This document shows positions 35,406 to 48,100 of a stretch of DNA of 59,245 bases, one piece after another. The notes under the pieces were generated by a model that did no database searches, was not told the origin of the DNA, and saw only the letters and a list, made by a program, of their open reading frames with translations. Position 1 is the stretch's first letter; each line of letters begins with the position of its first letter. This DNA is from Verrucomicrobiaceae bacterium (GTDB lineage: Bacteria > Verrucomicrobiota > Verrucomicrobiia > Verrucomicrobiales > Verrucomicrobiaceae): contig JACKQF010000014.1 in assembly GCA_024232965.1 (NCBI GenBank), positions 1 to 59,245 on the forward strand, in the 5' to 3' direction. Position numbers and translations under genes: made by a program.

Positions 35406-35440
35406 ATGGCCAGTCCCCGCCGTGGGACTGGCCATTTTTG
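35406..35440 (+). terminator. Rho-independent terminator after PEP-CTERM pseudogene
   Basis: A 12-bp perfect stem (ATGGCCAGTCCC with GGGACTGGCCAT, six-base loop) is followed by TTTTTG. It lies 35 bases after the TAG at 35368, so transcription is evidently meant to reach the full-length gene end, past the internal TAA. Confidence 0.9.
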
Positions 35441-35821
35441 TGGTCGGGACAGATGAACCAAGGCTACGGCCATCCAGCAGCAAATTGAAATCGGCGTGCT
35501 ATGTCGTTAGCAATGTGTGTTCTCCGCAGACCGTACGCAAAGAGGTAGCATAATCAATTCATTTTGCCGAATTTGTTGAATTTCACGTAGCAATTCCGCT
35601 CTGGGTCCCCTTGTAAGTGGAACCGCCTCCTAACGCAGGACATTCAGTGCAGTGGCGAAAGTGACTGCCACGGCCATCGCAACCCACGATTCGGCGGCAA
35701 GAGGTGGTGCGTACAGCACCGAAACCAAGGTCCAGCCGTGGACCGAAGCGCACCCTAATTTTCGGCTATTATTGTTCTTCCAATGAACTCTATTCATTGT
35801 TTCGCTGTCTATAGCAGTCTA

Positions 35822-35891
35822 GCATTATTGGGCACACCAGGTTTTCACTGATTAGTGTGCATTATTTGCCCATCTTTACTGCCAATAATGC
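35822..35891. promoter_or_regulatory. Three GCATTATTKG motifs upstream of giant gene
   Basis: GCATTATTGGGC (35822-35833), GCATTATTTGCC (35859-35870) and, on the minus strand, GCATTATTGGC (35891-35881). The outer two form a 10-base perfect inverted repeat. Repeated words of this kind 280 bases before a very large gene may be regulator sites. Confidence 0.4.
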
Positions 35892-36171
35892 GCCTCTATC
35901 TGTAATTTCCATATTTTTTGGTTGATCTGTCACAGTACTTGATGAATCTTTGCTAACCATTAACTCCATATTTTCCATGTTTAATCCGAAAGCTCGTCCA
36001 ACAACAGCTAAGGAGCACTGCCACCTTGAGCATCGTGAACAACTGCTGCCCACAGCTCATCTTCGCCGTTCCCTAGCCCCAGGTCCAGAACCCCGTCCTC
36101 CTATCTTCCAGCATTCCCCCCAAACTCTGCTGCCCCGTTACCGTGAATTGATCTCACCAATCGCCTCGTTT

Positions 36172-39100
36172 ATGAAAAAACGCCTCTTGATCCCCCTTTG
36201 CCTGCTATCCCTCTCTGGCGCGTTTGCCCAGATGCCCTCGTGGTGGGGAAAAGCAGGTGCGACGGTCACCACGTGCCGTGCTGATGCTGACTCTGAGCAT
36301 GTCCTGATGATTATGGACACGCGCAACAAGACAACCGCGCCTTTGTCGGTCGACTGGGCTCCGTCTATGTACTCCCCTTCGAACTGGACACGCGCGGACC
36401 TGGGACAGGTTTATGGCATCGCCCTGGATGCGCAGCACAACATCTACGTTTCGGCCACAGTGGCGTATGGCATGCCGAATGCCTACAATTCGAACGATCT
36501 TGTCGGTGATTTCGGGCCCGGCGGCAGTGGGGCCATCTACAAGATTGATGCTGTCACGGGAGCAATCAGCACGTTCGCAGTGATCCCGCAAGACCAGACG
36601 GTGATGGCCTATTCCAGTTCAGGCGGTTCTGCCGGGGATCCGACCGTGCTTGTGCCCATCGTGGACAAGGATAGCGTACGGGTTGGCGCAGGCCTCGGAA
36701 ACGTTTGTTACGACGCGGAGCACAACCAGTTCTTTGCCACTAGCTTTGACGACGGAAAAATCTACCGCATCAGCAGTGCGGGCGCTGTGATTGACAGCTT
36801 TGATCCGAGCACGCTCGATCAATTCGTCCCGGATCCCAGCCCGGCCGATACGGGCAACGCGGACAGCATCGCACCACTCGGGGACCGGGTATGGGGCGTC
36901 GGCTACTTCGGCGGACGCGTGTACTTTTCCGCATGGAAGGAGGATCGGCGTCCGGACAATCCCGCTTCCACCTCAACAGTATTCAACGCGGTGTATTCTG
37001 TCGCATTGACCTCTGGCGGAGCTTTCACTGGAACGGAACGGTTGGAGTTTAACATGCCAAACTTTGCCAAAGACGGTGCCAGCGCCGGGGTGACGTCCAA
37101 TCCGGTCTCTGACATCGAATTCGATCTCGCGGGCAACATGCTCGTCGGTGAGCGAGGAATGGGCAGCGACCTCGATCCGGCCGCACACCGAGCGAGCATG
37201 TTTTACATGGCCCGGAGCGGTGCGGGGACCTACACCCCTCTGGCCTCGTACGGCACGACACCTGGCTACATTCGGGTCGGCACCTCGCCCGGGAATAACA
37301 ATGGCAGCGCGTCCGGTGGCGTCGATTTCGCCTACGACGGTTACGATTCCACTGGCCAGCAAGCATCCGGCGGCCTGACATTTGCCTGGTCCACCGGACA
37401 TCGCCTCCGCGAGACCAGCGACGACGGAGGCCCAGGCGGTAGTGGTTACATCATCGCAGGCGCTCAAATGAGCCCCTTGGGTGGTTTTGCAAATCCGTCC
37501 CAATTCTACGCCACAAGCTACTTTGTGGACTATGACAGTGCGACCGACCGAGTGAACAAAACAGAGCAGGGAGACATCGACACCATCCGTGCGACCCCCG
37601 CACCAGCTTGTGCCATCACGGTCGTCTCGATGACCGGCGGTGCAGGCACCTGCGATGACAACGGAACCCCTTTGGTAACGACCGACGACTGGTTCCTCAG
37701 CGACGTAACTGTCACCTTCTCTGACGCGCCTGCCACAGGCAATCTGGTCCTGAGCGGTGCCGCTCTCCATAGCTCAAACACCGTGACCACCGTCGCTGTT
37801 GGCAGCACTACTTCGTCCACATCCCACACCTTCGTGGGGGTAAAACTCAAGGCGAATAACACGGCCAACGCCCTGACCGCGACATTCGATGTGGACACCG
37901 CTTGCACGCTGACGCAGAATACGGCCGCCGTCCCCCCTTGCAGCACCTGCCCCACGATCACCGTCACGCCGGACCCGCTGTCCAGCGGCACCGTCGGCAC
38001 GGCTTACACAGGAAGCCCCGCCGCCAGCGGTGGTACAGCCCCCTATACTTGGACAGCCTCCGGCCTGCCTGCGGGTCTTTCCATCAATGCCTCCACAGGG
38101 GCGATCACGGGTAACCCTTCCGCCACCGGCACGGCTACCATCACCGCTACGGATGCCAATGGCTGCCCCGGGACCACAAGCCTAACGATCAATCCATTCG
38201 CCTGCCCAACCATCGATGTCACGCCCAACCCATTGCCCGCAGGCATGGTCGGCACAGCCTACAATCAAACCCCCACCGCCAGCGGCGCGGGTGGCGGCGC
38301 AAGCTATACCTGGACGGCGACGGGACTTCCTGCGGGCCTAGCACTGAACGCCAGCACCGGTGAAATCACTGGGACACCGACAGCCGATGGCAACGCCACG
38401 ATCACGGCAACCTATGCGGGACCTGGTGGTGTGAATTGTTTCGGAAGCACCACGCTCGAAATCGCTGCATGCCCACTGTTCCCACCTCAAAATGAAACCA
38501 CGACGATTGACTGTGGTATCCTAGTCTCCAAGCAATTGGCCGTCAGCGGCGGCGCGGCCCCATATACGTGGAGTCTGACCAGCGGTACTTTGCCCGCAGG
38601 TATCACCCTGAGCACCAGCGGCCTCCTCAGCGGCACCACCACAGACACGAGCCCAGCCATCGTCTCCATCACCGCCATTGATGCCAATGGCTGCCCAGGC
38701 GTGCTGAACCTCACCATCAACATCAACCCCTGTGCCGTAAAATTGGGTGACTTTGTCTGGAAGGACTTGGACCGCGACGGCATCCAGGACATCAACGAAC
38801 CCGGCATCGTCGGCGTCACCGTAACGCTCTACAATTCGACTGGAACAGCCATCGGCACCACGACCACTAACGGCGTCGGCTTTTATGAATTCACTGGCCT
38901 GACGCCAGGGAACTACACCGTCGGCGTCCCACCCATTCTCCCAGATGGCTGCAAGCTGACAATCATCAACACACCGTCCGACGACTGCACAGACAGTGAT
39001 GGGAATCCAACGACTGGCAAAACCGATACGATTGTCCTCGTTGGCGGCGTGGACAATCCTTGTGTGGACTTTGGCTACATCAATGAGAAGGCCGCCCTGG

Positions 39101-42100
39101 GCGACTATGTCTGGAAGGACCTAAACCGCGATGGAATCCAGGACCCCAATGAGCCCGGCATCGTCGGAGTCGTGGTGACCCTCTGCGACAGCACGAATAA
39201 CCCCATCGGCACCACGACCACAAACGGCATCGGTTATTACAGCTTCTGGGGGCTGGAGCCAGGCAGCTATTACGTCAAAGTAGCGCCAGTGCTCCCAGAT
39301 GGGTGCAAGCTGACCAGTATCGATAACCCCCTCGACGACTGCAAGGATAGTGATGCAAACACCACCACTGGCAGCACTGCGCTCATCGTTCTGGCAGCGG
39401 GAGAAAACAACCCCTGCATCGACTTTGGATACGTGAATGAAAAGGCATCCCTGGGCGACTACGTCTGGAAAGACCTTGATCGGGACAACAAGCAGGACGC
39501 CAATGAACCGGGTATCGAAGGTGTGACAGTCACGCTTTACAACAGCGGCGGCACCCCGATCGGCACCACGACCACCAATGGCGTGGGCTGGTATCAGTTC
39601 ACCAATCTCGACGTCGGAACCTACAGCGTCGGATTCCCGACTGCATTGGCAGACGGCTGCGCCCTCGTCGCGGCCAACGAAGGACTCGACGACACCATCG
39701 ATAGCGATCCAAACGCGACCACGGGACGCACCGTCGCCGTCGTTTTGACCGCCGGAGAGCACAATCCGACCATCGACGCGGGCTACAACTCGCCGAAGGC
39801 CTCCCTGGGTGACTACGTCTGGAAGGACCTCGACCGTGATGGCCGCCAAGACGCGGGTGAACCCGGCATCGAAGGCGTGACCGTCACGCTCTACAACAGC
39901 GGCGGAGTCGCCATCGGCACGACCACCACGAACAGCTACGGCTTCTACAGTTTCACCAACCTTGATCCAGACGAATACAGCGTCGGCTTCCCGACGACCG
40001 TCGGTGCCGGATGCGTGCTCACCAACGCCGATCAAGGGACTGACACGGGTGATAGCGATGCCAATGTCACGACGGGAAGGACCATTTTGACCACGCTAGT
40101 TGCAGGTGAAAATGACCCAACCTGGGACGCTGGCTACCTCAGCCCGCTGGCCTCCTTGGGCGACTACGTCTGGAAAGACCTCGACAAAAATGGCACGCAG
40201 GACGCTGGCGAACCCGGCATCCAAGGCGTAACAGTGACCCTCCTCAACAGCAGCGGCACACCAATCGGCACGACTGTGACCAATGCCACCGGTTATTACT
40301 CCTTCACCGATCTCCAGCCCGGCACCTATGCCGTCGGATTCCCACTTTCACTCAACCCATCATGTGTGCTGACGACCGCAGATGTGGGCTCCGAATCCGC
40401 CGATAGTGATGCCAGCACGACAACCGGACGTACGGTGAACGTGACCTTGGCCGCCAATGAGCACAATCCTAACCTGGACGCTGGCTACTACTCACCAAAG
40501 GCCAGCCTGGGCAACTTTGTCTGGAAGGACCTGAACCGCAACGGGCTGCAGGATGCCAACGAACCTGGGATCGAAAACGTCGTCGTGACACTGCACAACA
40601 GCGCTGGGACGGCGATCGGCACCACCACAACCAACGCCACCGGCTATTACAGCTTCTGGGACCTGGATCCAAGCGACTACTATGTCTCCGTGCCCACCGT
40701 GCTTCCAGATGGCTGCATCATCGGCACACAGGACGACCCTACCGATGACTGCCTCGATAGCGATGCCAACCCGAGCACAGGTGCCACAGCACTAACGACC
40801 CTCTCCGCAGGGGAAAACGAAATCTGCCTGGACATTGCCTACATCAATCCAAAAGCCAGCCTCGGCGACTACGTCTGGAAGGACCTGAACCGCAATCACC
40901 TCCAAGACAGCAGTGAACCTGGCGTCCAAGGCGTGACGGTTACCCTCTTCGACGCAGCGGGGGATGCCATCGGCACCACCACCACTGATGGCACTGGCTG
41001 GTACCAGTTTGTGAATCTCGATCCCGGCACCTACAGCGTCGGTTTCCCCACCGTGCTCCACGACGGCTGCGTACTCGTCGCCGCGAACGAGGGTATCGAT
41101 GACGCCAAAGATAGCGATCCGAATGCATCCACAGGCAGAACCGCCACCGTCATTCTGACTGAGGGAGAACACAATCCCACCATCGACGCTGGTTACGACT
41201 CGCCCAAGGCCAGCCTCGGCGACTACGTTTGGAAGGACCTTGATCGGGATGGCCGCCAGGATGCGGGCGAACCGGGCCTCGCGGACGTGACCGTGACCCT
41301 TTACAACGATATTGGCATCGCCATCGGCACCACCACCACGAATGGGGTGGGCTACTACAGCTTTATCGATCTTGACCCCGGCACCTATGGCGTCGGCTTC
41401 CCCACCAGCCTGGGACAGGGCTGCGTGCTGACCACCGCCAACGTCGGTGCCGATAGCGGCGATAGCGATGCCGACACCACCACGGGCCGCACCGTCACCA
41501 CCTCTCTAGAGCCCGGTGAAAATGATCCCACATGGGATGCGGGCTACGTCACCGATCTGGCCAGCCTGGGTGACTACGTCTGGAAGGACCTGAACAAAGA
41601 CGGCGTGCAAGATTCCAACGAGCCCGGCATCGCTGGCGTCACCATCACACTCCTCAATAGCAGCGGCGTCGCCATCGGCACAGACACGACCGATGGCACG
41701 GGCTATTACGTCTTTGCGGATCTTCAGCCCGGCACCTACGCCGTGCGGTTCCCTACCGCTCTGAATGACGGCTGTGAACTGACCCAGTCCGGTCAGGGCA
41801 GCGCCGCCACTGGTAGCGACGCGAATCCGACCACCGGTAACACGGTGAACGTGGTGCTGGCATCCAACGAGCATAATCCAGACATCGACGCAGGATATAT
41901 CTCACCAAAAGCAAGCCTGGGCGACTACGTCTGGAAGGACCACAACGAAAACTCCGTGCAGGACAGCAATGAACCCGGCATCGGCGGTGTCATCGTCACC
42001 TTGCTAGATGATGCGGGCAATGAAATCGGGGTCACTCAAACGGATGGCACGGGTTACTACCACTTCCTTGACCTAATGCCGGGCGACTACCGCGTCCGCT

Positions 42101-45100
42101 TCCCCGCGACCCTACCTGATGGCTGCGTTCTGGTGGCCCCAGAATCGGGCACGGACGACACCATCGATAGCAATCCCGACCAAAGCTCAGGACTTACCAG
42201 CGTCGTCACGCTCTCCGCAGGAGAAAACGACAACACCATCGACGCTGGCTACATCAGCCCCCTCGCATCCATCGGCAACTACGTTTGGAAGGATCTCAAT
42301 CGCAATGGCCAGCAGGACAGCGGCGAACCCGGCATCCAAGGGATCGTTGTGACCCTCCTCGACGACAGCGGCACCGCCATCGGCACCACGGAAACGGATG
42401 CCACCGGCCACTACGCCTTCACCGGTCTTCAGCCGGGCGACTATGCACTGAAGTTCCCGTTGGACGCCGGTAGCGATTGCGTGCTGACCACCGCAGACAT
42501 CGGCAGCGATGCCTCCGACAGCGATGCCAGCACCACCACTGGCCTCACCATCACCACCACGCTCGATCCTCGTGAAAACGATCTAACCTGGGATGCGGGC
42601 TATATCAGCCCTCTCGCCTCCCTCGGTGATTACGTGTGGAAGGATCAAAACCACAATGGTCAGCAAGACAGCGGCGAACCAGGCATCTCCAACGTGACCG
42701 TGACTCTCCTGGATGGCAGTGGCGCAGTGCTCGGCACCACTCAGACCAACAGCAGCGGCTACTACCTCTTCGACGATCTCCAACCGGGGGACTACGCAGT
42801 TCAATTCCCAGCCAGCCTGCCGGATCATTGCGTCCTTACCACCGCCCTCACTGGCGCTACTGCTACAGACAGCAACCCAGACGACACATCCGGCATCACT
42901 GCCAATGTCACCCTGGCTGTCGCAGAACATAACGGCACCATCGATGCCGGTTACTACAACCCACTCGCGGCCCTGGGCAATTACGTCTGGAAGGACCTCA
43001 ACCGCAATGGACAGCAGGACAGCGGAGAGCCCGGCATCGCAGATGTCACCGTCACCCTCCTCAGTTCCAGCGGCACCGCCATCGGCACCACTGAAACGGA
43101 TAGCACCGGCTTCTACTTCTTCGACGAACTGCAGCCCGGCACCTACGCGGTGAAATTCCCCACCAGCCTTGCCGATGGCTGCATCCTCACCACCGCCGAT
43201 CAGGCAGGTGGCGATGATGCGCTGGATAGCGATGCCAACACCACCACGGGCACGACGATCAATGTAACGCTAGCAGCGATGGACGTGAACACCACCCTGG
43301 ACGCAGGCTTCATCAGTCCCAAGTCCAGCCTGGGTGACTTTGTCTTCAAAGACCTCAACCGCAATGGCATCCAAGATGGTGGCGAACCCGGCATCGAAAG
43401 CGTCACTGTGACCCTCCACGACGGCAGCGGCACAGCCATCGGCACTACCACCACAGATGGTACCGGCTACTACGTTTTCCACGACCTGAACCCCGGCACC
43501 TACAGCGTCAGCTTCCCGCTCAGCCTCGGCGCAGGTTGCGTCCTCTCGCAGCCAGATCAAGGTGCAGACAATGCCGATAGCGATCCCGACCAGACCACTG
43601 GCCGCACCGCAGATGTTGTGCTCGGCATCGCCGAACACAACCCCACCATCGATGCAGGGTACTACTCCCCCTTCGCATCCCTCGGGAACTTTGTTTGGAA
43701 AGACCTGAACAAGGACGGTACGCAGTCTGCCAATGAACCCGGCATCAAGGGCGTCATCGTGAACCTCTACACTGCTGCAGGGGCACTCATTGGCACCACC
43801 ACCACCGACGGCACGGGCTACTACAGCTTCACCGATCTCCAACCAGGCAACTACGTCGTTGAGTTCCCAACTACCTTGGACAGCGGCCTCTGTGTCCTGA
43901 CCTCCGCCAACCAAGGCTCCGACCCAATTGACAGTGATGCTGATACCAGCACCGGACGCACCACCACCATCACCCTCATCGCAGGACAGAACGACGATAC
44001 GATTGACGCCGGGTTCATTTACCCGCTGGCCTCTATTGGCGACTACGTCTGGAAAGATCTGAACCGCAATGGACTTCAGGACAATGGCGAGCCTGGCATC
44101 GCTAACGTCACCGTCCGCCTACGCAACGCCACGGGCACAGAAGTCGGCACCACGCAGACCGATGGCACCGGCTGGTTTAGCTTCACCGGCCTGCAGCCCG
44201 GCAGCTATTCACTGCTCTTCCCCACAGAACTACAGGACGGCTGCCTCATCACCGTCGCCGACGCGCCGAATGACGACAGCATCGATAGCGATGCCGACGA
44301 GACCACAGGTGCCACGATCATCACCACTCTGGACGCGGGTGAAAACGACATCACCTGGGACGCAGGCTATTACTCACCCAAGGCAGCACTTGGCGACCGC
44401 GTGTGGAAGGACCTAAACCGCAACGGAATCCAAGATGGTGGCGAACCCGGCATTACCGGCATCACCGTCACGCTCCTGGATGACAGTGGCACCCCGATTG
44501 GCACCGATGTGACCGATGGCGAAGGCTACTACTGGTTCCCAGACTTGGATCCCGGCACCTACAGCGTTCAGTTCCCGCTCGCCATCGGCACCGGTTGCGA
44601 ACTGACCGCCCAAAACAACGGCACCACTGCGGATGACAGCAATCCTGCACCGACGACTGGAATCACGGACGAAGTCACCCTGATTGCAGGTGAAGTGAAC
44701 AGCACGATCGACGCGGGCTATTACTCACCCTTTGCCTCCCTCGGTGATCGCGTCTTCAAAGACCTCAACCGCAATGGACTCCAAGACGCTGGCGAACCTG
44801 GGGTGGCCAACATTACCGTCACCCTCCATCGCGCAGACGGCACCGCCATCGGCAGTGACGTAACCGACGGTGAAGGCTACTACTACTTCTCCGACCTGCA
44901 ACCCGGCGGCTACTTTGTCAGCTTCCCTCTGGAGATCTCCCCAGGCTGTGTGCTAGCACAAGACAACGTCGGCACCGATGATGGCATCGATAGCGATGCG
45001 GCCCCTGACACTGGTCGCACAGAAGTCACCACGCTCCTACCTGGTGAAAACGACCCGACTTGGGATGCTGGATACACCTCTCCCTTCGCATCCCTGGGCA

Positions 45101-48100
45101 ACTACGTCTGGAAGGATCTTGATCGCGATGGCGTCCAGGACCCAGGTGAACCAGGCATCGAAGGTGTCACCGTCACCCTTTACAACGCTGCGGGCACAGC
45201 CATCGGCACAGACTTCACCGACGGCACTGGGCACTACCTCTTCACCGATCTCCTCCCCGGAGACTACAGTGTGGGCGTAGTCGTCACCCTGCCAGACGGT
45301 TGCACCCTCGGTGAACCTGATCGGGGTGGCGATGATGCCCTGGATACCGATGCCAACATCACCACGGGTCGCACACCTTCCACCAACCTCGTTGCAGGTG
45401 AATACGACGACACACTCGACTTCGGTTATTACACACCGTTCGCTAGCATTGGTGATCGCGTCTGGAAGGACCGCAACCGCAATGGCATTCAGGACGCTGG
45501 CGAACCCGGCATCGCACTCATCCGCGTGGTCCTACTTGATGAAAACGGCGTCGAAGTCGGCACCACCACTACCGATGGCCTTGGCTACTTCGTCTTCCAC
45601 AACCTACAGCCCGGCACCTACAGTCTCAGCTTCCCGACTGACCTGATTGACGGATGCGAACTCGGCCTGGCCGATGCAGGCACCGATGATGCCACAGATA
45701 GTGATGCAGATCCAGACACTGGCCTGACCATCACCACTGTGCTGGAGCCAGGTGAAAACGATATGACCTGGGACGCAGGCTACATCAGCCCACCCCTTTG
45801 CCTCGGCAATCTGGTCTGGCTGGACGTCGATCACGACGGCCTCCAGGACCCAGGCGAGCCCGGCATCGCCGGTGCCAAGCTGGAGCTCTTCTATGCGAAC
45901 ATGCTGCCAGCCAAAGACTATGAAGGCAACCTCGTTGCAGCCATCCTCAGCACGCCGGATACTGGCGAATACAAGTTTGGCAATCTGGCCCCAGGCGACT
46001 ACATCGTCCGCGTCACCCCACCCCCAGGACTCGAAGCCACCATCGGCGGTGTCGATCCAGACAATGACAACAACCTCGACAGCAATGGCGTTGTCATGCT
46101 CGGTCACGACTACGTGCAATCGCTGCCAGTCACGCTCCTCAACAACAGCGAGCCCGCCAACGACGGAGATCTGGACACCGATTCCAACCTGACCGTGGAC
46201 TTTGGCTTCTACTATCCGAAGTACGATCTCGCCCTGCGCAAGCTCCTAGCCCCTGGCCAGAAGAACCCAGTCAAGCCAGGCGACAAGGTCACCTTCACTG
46301 TTGAAGTCTTCAATCAGGGCGATATCGCCGTGCGGGATACCAAGATCGTGGACTACGTGCCAGCCGGGCTCGTGCTCGACACCAGCCTCAGCCCGAACTG
46401 GTCTATGGTCGGTGCCAATGCCGAAGGTCTCCTCTACAACGAAATCCAGCCGGGTGACTCCAGCACCACCACCATCACCTTCACCGTCGCTGCCAGCCAG
46501 CTCGCGGGTGATCTGACCAACTACGCAGAGATCTTCGAATCCCACGATCCCGATGGTGCCATCATCGCAGATGTTGACAGCACTCCTGACAAAGACCCCA
46601 CTAACGACGGCGTGGTCTTCGATAACGAGATCAACAACGAAAACTCCGATCAGGACGACCACGATGGCGCGACCATCACCGTCGTGCCACCCGGCACCTG
46701 GGATCTGGCCCTGCGCAAAACACTGGCCGCAGGTCAGTCCGCCAGCGTGAACCCAGGTGATACCGTCACCTTCACCCTGGAAGTATTCAACCAAGGTGCA
46801 GACGCAGCCAAAGACATCAAGCTGGTCGATTACATCCCCACAGGCATGACCCTGGCCGATAGCCAGTGGGCCAGCCTCTCCACCGCCATGGCCACCACGA
46901 CGCTGGCCAATCCAGTCGCCGCAGGCGGCAGCGCCCAGATCAACATCGCCCTGAAGGTTTCCAACACCGTCACCGGACCGATTGATCTGACGAACTATGC
47001 AGAGATCGGCGACTTCAAGGACCTCACTGGGGTGGCCCGCGTCGATGTTGATAGCACCCCCGATATGGACCCTGCCAACGACGGTCCGCTCGTGGATAAC
47101 GCGATCAATAACGAACAGGCTGATCAGGATGACCACGACAAGGCCATCGTCAGTGTCAATGCGCCGAAGGTCTTCGACCTCGCCCTGCGCAAGATGCTGG
47201 CCCAGGGTCAGAGCAGCACCGTCGCACGCGACACCGTGGTTAACTTCGCATTCGAAGTCTTCAACCAGGGGGCCGTGCCTGCCAAGAACATCGTCGTAAC
47301 TGACTACCTGCCTGGCTACCTGACACTGGAAGATCCAAATTGGGTCTCCACCCTGCCAGGCCAGATCGCAATCGCTATCCCGCAGGTCGTTCAACCGGGC
47401 GAGCGCGTTGTTCTGTCTCTCGCGGCACGACTCAATACCTCCGCGCCAGCCAACACCACCGTCATCAACCGCGCTGAGATCAGTGCCGCCACGGATGACA
47501 AAGGTAACCCCGTCACCGATACCGATAGCACGATGGACAACATTGCCAGCAACGACGGTCCAGCCACCGATGACGCAGTGAATGGAGAAAACGCCGACCA
47601 AGACGATGCCGACCTCGCCAGCTTCACGGTGGCACCTCCCGGCACCTTCGATCTTGCCCTGCGCAAATCTCTGGCGCTGAACCAGGGTGCGGCAGTCAAC
47701 ATTGGCGACTTGGTTCACTACACCATTGAGGTCTTCAACCAAGGAGCCATTACCGCCAAGGCCATCCAGATCACCGACTACATCCCGGCTGGTTTGACCC
47801 TCGAGGACAGCAACTGGGTTAATAACGGCAATGGCACCGCCACTGGCGGCCTCGGCGCCACCTTCACCCTGGCCCCTGGTGCCAGCGTGCAGTTGCCCAT
47901 CACCTTCCGTGTGAATAACAGCGCGACAGAGGGGGCAACCATCATGAACGTCGCAGAAATCAGCTCTGCCAAGGATATCAACGGCAATACACCGACCGAT
48001 ATCGACAGCATTGCCGACACCACGCGCAACAACGACGGATTCATGAAGGATGACGAGCTGAACAATGCCGACTTTGACGAAGACGACAGCGACTATGCTG

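Larger units (their letters stand above)
35371..36171. other. Leader region of the giant gene
   Basis: About 800 bases without a supported gene, apart from the terminator at 35406. A frame that joins the giant gene opens at 35950 but lacks protein-like character before 36172. The AT-rich part (35760-35960) holds an inverted repeat CAATGAA/TTCATTG at 35781-35799 and three GCATTATT-type words at 35822-35891, probably the promoter and regulatory region. Confidence 0.55.

Noticed and set aside
38743..46221. Regular 351-357 base repeats considered as a CRISPR or satellite array
   Set aside because: They stay in one reading frame, encode a recognisable domain, and have no short constant repeat with unique spacers.
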